The notes: generated by a model not told the origin, from the sequence alone. DNA of 11,046 nt from Candidatus Omnitrophota bacterium (GCA_016206945.1 JACQQP010000027.1:1-11046), one strand, 5' to 3'. Positions 1 to 6,442 are shown, numbered from the stretch's first letter. Numbers and translations are program-made.

Positions 1-28
1 GGCACTGCTTCGCTGTGTGGGGGAGGAT

Positions 29-49
29 TCCGCCAGAAAACGTGGCGGA
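29..49. repeat. Short inverted repeat in the leader (7-bp stem)
   Basis: TCCGCCA (29-35) and TGGCGGA (43-49) form a perfect 7-bp inverted repeat around a 7-nt loop. The right arm TGGCGGA recurs directly at 64-70, so the left arm could also pair with that copy. There is no T-run after it, so it does not look like an intrinsic terminator. It may be a protein-binding site, a fragment of a dispersed repeat, or chance in a G-rich stretch. Function unknown. Confidence 0.4.
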
Positions 50-114
50 TACGCCCCGAATTTTGGCGGAAAAGGTGGGGGGTTAAAGTTTTTATGATAT
101 CACCCCCATCCCTA

Positions 115-137
115 CCTTCCCCCATCAAGGAGGAAGG
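115..137. repeat. Palindromic intergenic element (9-bp imperfect stem)
   Basis: CCTTCCCCC (115-123) pairs with GGAGGAAGG (129-137) around the loop ATCAA, giving a 9-bp stem with a single C-A mismatch. With the C-rich stretch just before it, this resembles the pyrimidine-rich/purine-rich dyads that occur as dispersed intergenic repeats in many bacterial genomes; that resemblance is from memory. No T-tract follows on either strand, so a terminator role is not supported. It marks the boundary between whatever lies upstream and the operon. Confidence 0.5.
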
Positions 138-140
138 AGA

Positions 141-156
141 TTTGCGGTGGCGCAAA
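141..156. promoter_or_regulatory. Perfect 6-bp hairpin ahead of the first gene
   Basis: TTTGCG (141-146) and CGCAAA (151-156) are perfect inverted repeats around GTGG. The element lies about 44 nt upstream of the first start codon, where an operator or a leader-RNA hairpin could act. A further GACG (157-160)/CGTC (182-185) pair could enclose the stretch that carries the AGGAG at 177-181. No known riboswitch or regulator consensus was recognised, so a regulatory role is inference only. Confidence 0.3.
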
Positions 157-199
157 GACGGTCAAACTGAGTCATTAGGAGCGTCATAATAAAGAAACC

Positions 200-997
200 A
201 TGGATCTTGCAAAATTAAATCAATATCTTGCGGTCAGAGACACAATGGGCGGTTGGATTACGCCGGGAGCCGCTGAATTATTTGCTTGGGTGGATCGTTT
301 ACAAAAAGAGGAAGGTATCGTTGGGAATCTTTTTGAGATCGGAGTCCATCATGGGAAAACCTCCGTTTTGCTTGGCAACTTTGCAGATTCTACGAAGGAA
401 CGGATGGGCGTCTGCGATGTGTTTGGTTTGGCAGAGAAGAATATCACGGAGTCAGGTCATGGCGACCGGGAGATTTTTCTTAATAATTTTAAAAGTTATG
501 TCGGCGATTGTAGTTTTTTACAGGTTTTTGAAAAACGATCTGCCGAATTAGTCCTTGACGAAATTGGAACAGGGTATCGTTTTTTCCATATCGATGGAGG
601 CCATTCCGCAGGGGAGGTGTTTGGTGATCTCTGTTTGGCGGAATCTGCCTTGTCAGAGCGTGGGATTATTGCCGTGGATGATTATTTTAACGGAGCATGG
701 CCGGGTGTTTCAGAAGGAGTTTGTCGCTTTATGTTCGAAAGACCGGCGAGACTTGCTCCGGTTGCGGTGGGATTTAACAAGGTCCTTTTCAGCAGGCCTT
801 CGCAGCAGAAATGGTACGTCCAACAGCTCTCAGCCCCTGGCTGGGAACATTATTTCGATGGACTCGATCCAAGTACGAAATTAAGAGAATTTTTTGGGGT
901 CGAAATCGCGGTCTATATTGCGAGTCCTAAAGTGCCCATCCTGGATCGAATTGGTTATAGGTTTAAGTCATTGGTAGGCAGGTTAAGAAATTTATGA
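200..997 (+). CDS. Class I SAM-dependent methyltransferase-like protein
   Basis: The 265-residue protein has a Rossmann-type methyltransferase layout. The glycine motif FEIGVHHGK (about residues 45-53) corresponds to motif I for S-adenosylmethionine binding. HIDGGHS (130-136) and VDDYF (159-163) match the IDG-H and DD signatures of the Methyltransf_24-like group. No signal peptide or membrane segment is seen, so it should be cytoplasmic. The start at 200 is the first in-frame ATG after an in-frame stop at 176-178. Its only good Shine-Dalgarno-like sequence (AGGAG, 177-181) is 18 nt away, which is unusually far. The stop overlaps the flippase start (ATGA, 994-997), indicating translational coupling. 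In this setting it probably methylates a sugar or glycan intermediate. The acceptor cannot be read from the sequence, and related folds sometimes have other roles. Confidence 0.8.
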   Translation: MDLAKLNQYLAVRDTMGGWITPGAAELFAWVDRLQKEEGIVGNLFEIGVHHGKTSVLLGNFADSTKERMGVCDVFGLAEKNITESGHGDREIFLNNFKSYVGDCSFLQVFEKRSAELVLDEIGTGYRFFHIDGGHSAGEVFGDLCLAESALSERGIIAVDDYFNGAWPGVSEGVCRFMFERPARLAPVAVGFNKVLFSRPSQQKWYVQQLSAPGWEHYFDGLDPSTKLREFFGVEIAVYIASPKVPILDRIGYRFKSLVGRLRNL

Positions 998-2466
998 AAA
1001 CATTAAAGCAAAAAACAGTTTCAGGTTTTAAATGGCTTTTGGTGAACAAGATTGTACAGAGAGTCATTTCGGTTGTGACGTTTGCGATTTTGGCGCGCAT
1101 CCTGGATCCGTCAACTTTTGGTCTGTTCGCGATGGCTTTTATCGCCATCGACGGGCTTAGCCTTTTTAAAACCTTCGGTTTGGATGGCGGAATAATCCAG
1201 AAGAAGGATTCTCCCGAAGCGGCAAGTCATACGGCTGCTGTTTTAATTTTGTCGATGAGCCTTGTGCTTTCCATCATTTGTTTTGCCGTGGCACCGCTCG
1301 TCGGCAAATTTTTCGATAATGCCGAGCTGGGCTCTATTGTAAAGGCTCTCGGAGCTGTTTTTGTCATCAGTGGTTTTGGAAGAATCCCTTCGGCCATTTT
1401 AACCCGGCACTTGCGTTTTCGTCTTATTTCCATCATCGATGTGATCAGTTCGGCGGTTAACTGCTTCTTTGCCGTTGCGTTTGCGATGGTATGGCCCACG
1501 GTATGGAGCCTGGTCGGAGCCTATTTCATTAAACACAGCGTGACCGCTGTACTCTCTTGGTATTTCTCTGGGTATCGGTTCAAGTGGCACTTCGAATTCA
1601 GACACGCTAAGGAACTTTTCGATTTTGGTAAATATCTCGTGGCAACAAACATCGTCTCCTATGTTGGAGGCAATGTCAGTAACGTGGTGATTGGGAAAAT
1701 GATGGGCACCACCGCCGTTGGTTTTTTTACGCTGGCGGTAAATATCGGAAATTTCATCAACAGCCACTTCACCCACATTATTTCAAGAGTGATGTTTCCT
1801 GCTTATTCTCAAATTCAAGACGATCGCGAAACGGTACGCAAAGCGTACTTGAAAACCGTTAAGTTCATCACCATGTTTTCATTTCCTTTCAGCGTTTTGC
1901 TCATTACGCTCGCCGAGGAATTTGTACTTACTTTATATGGTGAGAAGTGGATTTCGATCGTCCCGCTTATTCGGTTACTCGGTTTTGCTCAGATGGTTGC
2001 ACCGATTCTGCACACTTCATCAGCGCTGTACTGGGGATGCGGCCGATCGGATTACGATTTTCGCATGAACGTTTCCTATTTGCTGACGGAATTACCGCTC
2101 ATGATTGTGCTCACGAAATTCTACGGCTTGGCGGGCACGGTCTGGGCGGGACTCATCATGACTTGGGGCTTCGCGCCCGTATGCTTCTTCTTAGTGCGCA
2201 GGCTGATCGGGGTTCAGTGGAGCGACCTGTTCCAGCAATTTTCATCAGCTTTGCTTTGCGCCGTCATGATGTTCCTTTCGATTTTTCTATTTAAAACAGC
2301 ACTTAAGATTTATCCCTTATTTGGATCAGCAGAACTTGCGTCATTCATATTGCTTGTTTTACTCTCTGTGATCGGATTGATTACCTATGTTGTCACATTC
2401 TTCTTTCTCGATCGCAAAGCGACTTTGGAAGTCAAAAGTATGGTCTTTGAAATGGAAAGGGTTTAG
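994..2466 (+). CDS. Polysaccharide/oligosaccharide flippase, MOP superfamily (Wzx-like)
   Basis: The 490-residue protein is dominated by hydrophobic helices, about 12-14 by eye, in the inner membrane. It opens with a short basic cytoplasmic stretch (MKTLKQKTVSGFKW) followed by a segment containing ARILDPSTFGLFAMA (residues about 34-48). This is the typical N-terminal signature of Polysacc_synt-type flippases, as is the later GKMMGTTAVGFFTLA stretch (around 234-248). Family members move undecaprenyl-linked glycans from the cytoplasmic to the periplasmic leaflet. Length is normal for the family. It overlaps the upstream methyltransferase-like gene by 4 nt and ends 4 nt before the next start. 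Its presence, with no ABC exporter seen here, suggests a Wzx-dependent pathway; the matching polymerase is not in this window. The exact substrate is unknown. Confidence 0.9.
   Translation: MKTLKQKTVSGFKWLLVNKIVQRVISVVTFAILARILDPSTFGLFAMAFIAIDGLSLFKTFGLDGGIIQKKDSPEAASHTAAVLILSMSLVLSIICFAVAPLVGKFFDNAELGSIVKALGAVFVISGFGRIPSAILTRHLRFRLISIIDVISSAVNCFFAVAFAMVWPTVWSLVGAYFIKHSVTAVLSWYFSGYRFKWHFEFRHAKELFDFGKYLVATNIVSYVGGNVSNVVIGKMMGTTAVGFFTLAVNIGNFINSHFTHIISRVMFPAYSQIQDDRETVRKAYLKTVKFITMFSFPFSVLLITLAEEFVLTLYGEKWISIVPLIRLLGFAQMVAPILHTSSALYWGCGRSDYDFRMNVSYLLTELPLMIVLTKFYGLAGTVWAGLIMTWGFAPVCFFLVRRLIGVQWSDLFQQFSSALLCAVMMFLSIFLFKTALKIYPLFGSAELASFILLVLLSVIGLITYVVTFFFLDRKATLEVKSMVFEMERV
2454..2460 (+). promoter_or_regulatory. 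Shine-Dalgarno that sets the start at 2471
   Basis: GGAAAGG lies 10 nt before the ATG at 2471, inside the end of the flippase gene. It favours the 2471 start over the in-frame ATG at 2387. The earlier start would add 28 residues encoded wholly within the flippase and lacks a comparable ribosome binding site. Confidence 0.6.
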
Positions 2467-2470
2467 CTCA

Positions 2471-3496
2471 ATGGAAGGTAAGATTCCGATCATGATGTGT
2501 ATCGATGTTGAGCCCGACGGGTTTTTCATCGATCGGACGAAGCCATTGCCATGGAAAGGCTATGAGGGAGCGTACCACTATTTTAGCGAGCTTCGCCCAA
2601 GGCTTGAAGCGCTGACAGATTCGCCTGTCCATTTTAATTGGTTCTATCGATTGGATCCTCAGGTAGCGGAAACGTATGGTTCGCCTGAGTGGCCGATTAC
2701 GAATTATCCCAAGTTGGTTGAAGACTTTCTTAAAGCGGGCGATGAAATTAGCCTTCATTCTCATGCGTACCGTTGGGAAAAGAAAATCAATAATTGGATC
2801 GAAGATTTGGGAAACCAGAAGTGGGTGAATTATTGCGTTGAAATGGGGTTTGAAACTTACAAGCGGCTTTTCAACCGCATCTGCGAGTCCTTTCGATTTG
2901 GCGCGTATTGGATTAGTGCGGAGACGATTAACTTTGCGGAAGGCTTAGGCGCAAAGTTTGACTTAACGGTTGAGCCTGGGTTTCGCATGAGCAAAAGGTT
3001 TTTTCCAGGTGAATTGTATTCCGCTCCCTTACCCAATTATGACCACGTTCCTCAAGAACCATATCGCCCATCGAGAACGGATTTTTCGAGACCCGATCCT
3101 TCTCGTAAAGAGGGGATCTGGATTATTCCCATGAGTACGGGTTCCGTCGTTTACAAATTTGGAAATCTCGAAACCCTTTATAAAAAGCTGTTTGCTCCTA
3201 AGGAACTTGGTTCCAGACCGGTCACTTTAAATCTGGCACGTGGCATAAATGGCTTCCGCTCGGTGATGGAAAATCTTTTGGCGTCCCTCAATCGGCCTTA
3301 TTTCGCTATGGTCGTGCGAAGTGACGTTTGTGGCGAATTCAATTCTGATCCTACCGACCAAGAGAATATGAGGAAAAATGTGGAATACATTATGAGTCAT
3401 CCTTTGGGAAAAAGATTTATTTTTTCAACTCCACGAGAAGCGATGTCAATCATGGGTTATTTGAATGGAAAGCAGACAGAAAATGGCAACTCATAA
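2471..3496 (+). CDS. NodB/polysaccharide-deacetylase-like protein
   Basis: The protein has 341 residues from the ATG at 2471, which was chosen because of GGAAAGG 10 nt upstream and because the domain begins at once. A beta-strand ending in CIDVEPDG (10-17) looks like the first acidic motif of the NodB fold. GDEISLHSHAYRW (90-102) resembles the second, metal-binding histidine motif, though as H-S-H rather than the classic H-[S/T]-x-x-H. FRFGAYWIS (141-149) and the barrel-like IWIIPMS (216-222) could be later strands. No signal peptide is seen, so it is probably cytoplasmic, acting on a lipid-linked or nucleotide sugar if it is an enzyme. It follows the flippase by 4 nt and overlaps the mutase by 14 nt. 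The fold assignment is moderately sure. Deacetylase activity is uncertain because the histidine motif is non-canonical. Confidence 0.7.
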   Translation: MEGKIPIMMCIDVEPDGFFIDRTKPLPWKGYEGAYHYFSELRPRLEALTDSPVHFNWFYRLDPQVAETYGSPEWPITNYPKLVEDFLKAGDEISLHSHAYRWEKKINNWIEDLGNQKWVNYCVEMGFETYKRLFNRICESFRFGAYWISAETINFAEGLGAKFDLTVEPGFRMSKRFFPGELYSAPLPNYDHVPQEPYRPSRTDFSRPDPSRKEGIWIIPMSTGSVVYKFGNLETLYKKLFAPKELGSRPVTLNLARGINGFRSVMENLLASLNRPYFAMVVRSDVCGEFNSDPTDQENMRKNVEYIMSHPLGKRFIFSTPREAMSIMGYLNGKQTENGNS

Positions 3497-4907
3497 AGTG
3501 GATTTGTTAATTGTGGGTGCGGGTCCCACCGGCCTCGGGGCAGCGTTGCGCCTTTTGGAGCTTGGGGAGACCAATTTTCTGGTTCTCGAAGCGGCGCAAG
3601 AGCCAGGAGGTCTTGCGTCTTCGGTGAAAGACCCCAAGGGTTTCACTTGGGATCTTGGCGGTCATGTTCAGTTTTCTCATTACGAGGTCTTCGATAGATA
3701 TATGGATCTTGCGCTTGGCAAAGATGGTTGGCTACGCCATGTCAGGGAAAGTTGGATTTGGATGCGCGAGCGCTTTATTCCATATCCATTTCAATATAAC
3801 TTGCATCGTTTGCCAAAGGAAGAGAAGTGGGCGTGTGTCCAAGGATTGTTGAAGGCGAGCCGCGATGGAAAGTGGCAGCCCAGAAATTTTAAGGAGTGGA
3901 TTCTTCATACCTTTGGTGAGGGAGTCGCTGAGGCTTTTCTATTCCCTTACAACTTTAAAGTATGGGGGTATCCGCTTGAACGAATCGGGCAACAGTGGAT
4001 GGGCGACCGAGTGGCCGTGCCACATATTGAAAAGGTGCTTGCTGGAATTTGCCTGGAGCAAGATCAGGCCTCATGGGGGCCCAATCATACGTTTCGATTT
4101 CCCAAGCATGGCGGAACAGGAGCCGTGTGGCGTTCCTTGGCAAAAAAATTGCCTGAAGAAAAACTGAAAGTAAGCAAACGGGTAGTCTCAGTAAACACAG
4201 AAAAGCGGGTTGTGGAACTCGACCGTGGGGAGACATACGAATATGAATCCCTGATTAGTTCCATGCCGCTGGATCGCCTTATCGAAATGAGTGATCGAAC
4301 TGATTTGGCTCAGGAGGCGTCAAGATTGCTTTATTCGAGTATTCATATATTTGGAGTTGGACTGGAAGGAAAGACACCAGAACATCTGCGGACCAAATGC
4401 TGGATGTATTTCCCAGAAAATAATTGCCCATTTTATCGTGTCACTGTCTTCAGCAATTACAGTCCTTTCAATACGCCAAGACCGGGCGAGACCTGGTCTT
4501 TAATGGCAGAAGTCGCCCAAAGTCCCTACAAACCTGTCAATGTCGAGGCTATTTTTGATGAGGTGATTGAAGGGTTGGTGGCAACCAAGTTGATTCGGCC
4601 GGCGGATCAAATCATCAGCAGGTGGCATCGGTTTCTTCATCATGGTTATCCAACACCGTCGGTTGATCGTGATGAAATTCTCGAACGCGTGCTCCGAGAA
4701 CTTGAGAAAGTGAACCTCTTCTCAAGAGGTCGTTTTGGCGCATGGAAGTATGAAGTCAGCAATCAGGATCATTCTTTTATGCAAGGGTGGGAATGTGTGG
4801 ACCGGATTTTATCAGGTAACCGCGAAGCTTGTGAACCAACGCTCAATGTTCCATCGAAAGTGAACGCGGAATACAACAAACGGCAGGAGTTTATTCATCA
4901 TGCTTAA
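3483..4907 (+). CDS. glf: UDP-galactopyranose mutase of the eukaryotic type (FAD flavoenzyme)
   Basis: The 474-residue protein is predicted to interconvert UDP-galactopyranose and UDP-galactofuranose with reduced FAD in the cytoplasm. GAGPTGLGAA (12-21) is the FAD-binding dinucleotide motif, followed by EAAQEPGG (36-43) and GGHVQFSH (59-66). Compared from memory with the Aspergillus fumigatus enzyme, long stretches align: PYPFQYN (100-106), PYNFKVW (155-161), GDRVAVP (174-180), SWGPNHTFRFP (197-207), CWMYFPENNCPFYR (306-319), FSNYSPFN (323-330), HGYPTP (387-392), and RGRFGAWKYEV-NQDHSF (415-432). Likely active-site equivalents are H61, R88, Y101, N157, W161, R176, N201, Y309, R319, Y326, Y389, R417 and Y423. 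Usual bacterial Glf proteins are about 370-400 residues and lack most of these strings. The start at 3483 is preferred over 3465 because GGAAAG lies 10 nt upstream. The end overlaps the next gene by 8 nt. Confidence 0.88.
   Translation: MATHKVDLLIVGAGPTGLGAALRLLELGETNFLVLEAAQEPGGLASSVKDPKGFTWDLGGHVQFSHYEVFDRYMDLALGKDGWLRHVRESWIWMRERFIPYPFQYNLHRLPKEEKWACVQGLLKASRDGKWQPRNFKEWILHTFGEGVAEAFLFPYNFKVWGYPLERIGQQWMGDRVAVPHIEKVLAGICLEQDQASWGPNHTFRFPKHGGTGAVWRSLAKKLPEEKLKVSKRVVSVNTEKRVVELDRGETYEYESLISSMPLDRLIEMSDRTDLAQEASRLLYSSIHIFGVGLEGKTPEHLRTKCWMYFPENNCPFYRVTVFSNYSPFNTPRPGETWSLMAEVAQSPYKPVNVEAIFDEVIEGLVATKLIRPADQIISRWHRFLHHGYPTPSVDRDEILERVLRELEKVNLFSRGRFGAWKYEVSNQDHSFMQGWECVDRILSGNREACEPTLNVPSKVNAEYNKRQEFIHHA
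4885..4889 (+). promoter_or_regulatory. Shine-Dalgarno for the second methyltransferase-like gene
   Basis: AGGAG lies 10 nt before the ATG at 4900, inside the mutase coding region. It supports that start and an 8-nt coding overlap. Confidence 0.6.
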
Positions 4908-5679
4908 GGAATTGATCAATTCAAACCTAAAGAAAATGGGATATAAGGTGGTCAGATTGAAAGCTTATTTGTCCGATTTTGACGATTTCCCATTTCCCGT
5001 GCGCGAAAATGAACAACGGTTCGACTACGAAAAGGCAATTCAGTTTTTAATAGCGCTTAACGTTGGACAAGAAGCTGCCATCCGGTTGGGAAGTATTCCA
5101 GAAAAATCGCTCCGCTATCTTGAAAGCACCTTTCGTGAATATCTAGGATCAGAAAAGCCTCTTATGGGTCTACACGTTGGAAATTTTGTGGGGATTTCAC
5201 TCGTTTGGGCTGCCGACCGCTTTAAACGTATTCATCGGGATTCGGTTATGGTTAGCATCGATCCCAATATGAGTCACCGGGGCATTAGTTATCCTGCCAA
5301 AGCGGTCGAAAAACTCGCAAATTATTTCGGACTTCAAAAAAATATTATGTTTCTCTTAGGATATTCCGTCGAGAGAGCTTCTTGCGAAGCTTCTTGTCAG
5401 GGGGTGAGCTTTGAAAATACGTTGGCAAATCTCATTGTTCTGACCGAGGGCAAATATGATGTTGCCTTTATCGACGGCAATCATGAAGCAGCTTATGTTT
5501 CAAGGGAGCTTGACTCTATCTTTCGGTTATTGAAACCAAGCGGATTGGTGATTATGGACGACGTTGACGAATACTGGCAAGCCAAAACAGGTCTGAAAGA
5601 TATCTATGACAAAGCGGATGAAGGAAAATTCGATAAGGAAGGAACAGATGGAAGGATAGGAGTTTTGCGAAAGAAGTAG
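4900..5679 (+). CDS. Class I SAM-dependent methyltransferase-like protein
   Basis: This 259-residue protein is probably cytoplasmic. LMGLHVGNFVGIS (88-100) fits motif I of a Rossmann methyltransferase, and VSIDPN (118-123) ends the strand that usually holds the acidic ribose-binding residue. FIDGNHEAAYVSREL (190-204) and LKPSGLVIMDDVDEY (211-225) match the IDG-H and DD signatures of Methyltransf_24-like proteins, the same broad group as the gene at 200-997. Residues 1-85 form an N-terminal extension that begins with a basic amphipathic stretch, LKKMGYKVVRL (10-20). A similar stretch opens the next protein. The ASCEASC segment (160-166) is encoded by a small direct repeat, GCTTCTTG. It overlaps the mutase by 8 nt and leaves 2 nt before the MIOX-like gene. 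The acceptor is unknown; a sugar hydroxyl is a reasonable guess. Confidence 0.8.
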   Translation: MLKELINSNLKKMGYKVVRLKAYLSDFDDFPFPVRENEQRFDYEKAIQFLIALNVGQEAAIRLGSIPEKSLRYLESTFREYLGSEKPLMGLHVGNFVGISLVWAADRFKRIHRDSVMVSIDPNMSHRGISYPAKAVEKLANYFGLQKNIMFLLGYSVERASCEASCQGVSFENTLANLIVLTEGKYDVAFIDGNHEAAYVSRELDSIFRLLKPSGLVIMDDVDEYWQAKTGLKDIYDKADEGKFDKEGTDGRIGVLRKK

Positions 5680-5681
5680 AA

Positions 5682-6428
5682 ATGAATATCGTTAAGCCAT
5701 TAAAAAAAGTTGCTACGAAACTTGGATACGAAATAAGACAGATTGACTGGACTTATGACCCAAACAGTTCAATTTTGAGGCGCGATTTGTGTAGCCAGAA
5801 CCGAGAAATTATGAAGCGTCATTTTCTACAAACAGAGGAGACGGTCATCCATCTGCGTAACAAGTACGAAAAACCCATCCTTGGAAAAATTGATGTACTC
5901 GATTTGCTTAAACGGTTAGGCGAATGCATTGACCCAAGTGATACGAAACTGGCCGGTGTCAGTCAGCTGGCCCATGTCTTGCAGGTTGCAGAAGCGATGG
6001 AAAACGACGGCGTTATCGATTCGGATTTATTGATCGCAGCCCTCATTCACGATTTAGGCAAAATTTTGCTCCTTACCGATGAAGCGCTGGAAAATATTGT
6101 TGGTATGAATTGTCCCATCGGCGAGTATGAAGAAGGAATCGGGTTTGATCACTGTTTTTTTCAATGGAACCATGACGAGTTTGCTTATTGGCGGCTCAAA
6201 GATTACTTGCCCGATCCTGTTTCATGGTTGATTCGCTATCACAGTATTTTGCTTCCGGAGAGCGCGCGCTATATGGATGAGCGTGACCGTCAATACTCGG
6301 AAAAATATTTGATTCCATTTCAGAAATATGATCAGGGAAGTAAATCTGTATTTCGAATTCCGAAAAAACGGATCGACGATTATAGGGGTTTGATTCATCA
6401 ATATTTTCCGGAAGTCTTAACCTTTTAG
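5682..6428 (+). CDS. MIOX-family HD-domain di-iron oxygenase-like protein
   Basis: This 248-residue protein aligns along most of its length with human myo-inositol oxygenase (285 residues, compared from memory). MIOX opens myo-inositol with O2 to give D-glucuronate. All six di-iron ligands are present: H98, H123 and D124 in LIHDLGK, H164 in WNHDEF, H187 in RYHS, and D217 in FQKYD. Inositol contacts D84, K127, S188 and K221 also match, but human D142 is M142 here. A loop of about 28 residues between PIG (145-147) and GFDHC (154-158) is missing. The C-terminal YRGLIHQYFPEVLTF (234-248) closely mirrors the MIOX end. No signal peptide is seen. It lies 2 nt after a methyltransferase-like gene and 14 nt before glycosyltransferases, so a sugar or cyclitol substrate for glycan synthesis is likely. 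Family membership is well supported; myo-inositol as substrate is not established. Confidence 0.85.
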   Translation: MNIVKPLKKVATKLGYEIRQIDWTYDPNSSILRRDLCSQNREIMKRHFLQTEETVIHLRNKYEKPILGKIDVLDLLKRLGECIDPSDTKLAGVSQLAHVLQVAEAMENDGVIDSDLLIAALIHDLGKILLLTDEALENIVGMNCPIGEYEEGIGFDHCFFQWNHDEFAYWRLKDYLPDPVSWLIRYHSILLPESARYMDERDRQYSEKYLIPFQKYDQGSKSVFRIPKKRIDDYRGLIHQYFPEVLTF

Positions 6429-6435
6429 GAAGGAG
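6427..6435 (+). promoter_or_regulatory. Strong Shine-Dalgarno before the first GT2 gene
   Basis: AGGAAGGAG overlaps the stop codon of the MIOX-like gene and lies 7 nt before the ATG at 6443. It is one of the strongest ribosome binding sites in the window and lies at its longest intergenic gap (14 nt). It may let the glycosyltransferase block initiate well on its own. Confidence 0.65.
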
Positions 6436-6442
6436 AGGAAGA

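Noticed and set aside
93..98. TATGAT as a sigma-70 -10 element
   Set aside because: One mismatch from consensus, but no acceptable -35 hexamer lies 16-18 nt upstream.
115..137. Intrinsic terminator
   Set aside because: Stem is strong enough but no T-run follows on either strand.
141..185. Possible c-di-GMP (GEMM-I) riboswitch, because of GCGCAAAG
   Set aside because: Only the short GCAAAG string is reminiscent; the GNRA tetraloop helix, receptor and second conserved strand are not found.
1..189. Open reading frame from the window edge to TAA at 187-189 (about 62 codons)
   Set aside because: Its translation is low-complexity and follows the C-rich/G-rich palindrome (SPPSLPSPIKEEG-like), typical of repeat DNA read through; no domain is recognisable. 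It could be the tail of an upstream gene, but that cannot be supported.
185..190. CATAAT as a -10 element for the first gene
   Set aside because: It would start transcription almost at the ATG, leaving out the only ribosome site, and no -35 is present.
1399..1776. Minus-strand ORF of 125 codons
   Set aside because: Lies fully inside the flippase gene, shows no recognisable domain and has no operon context; a shadow frame.
2387..2470. Longer N-terminus for the deacetylase-like protein
   Set aside because: The extra 28 codons lie wholly within the flippase gene and the ATG at 2471 has the better ribosome binding site and domain start.
3483..4907. Protoporphyrinogen oxidase or generic amine oxidase
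   Set aside because: The FAD domain is shared, but the many mutase-specific blocks and active-site residues favour UDP-galactopyranose mutase.
5376..5399. GCTTCTTG direct repeat as a possible slippage or contingency site
   Set aside because: Only two copies, in frame, within the methyltransferase-like gene; too short to argue phase variation.
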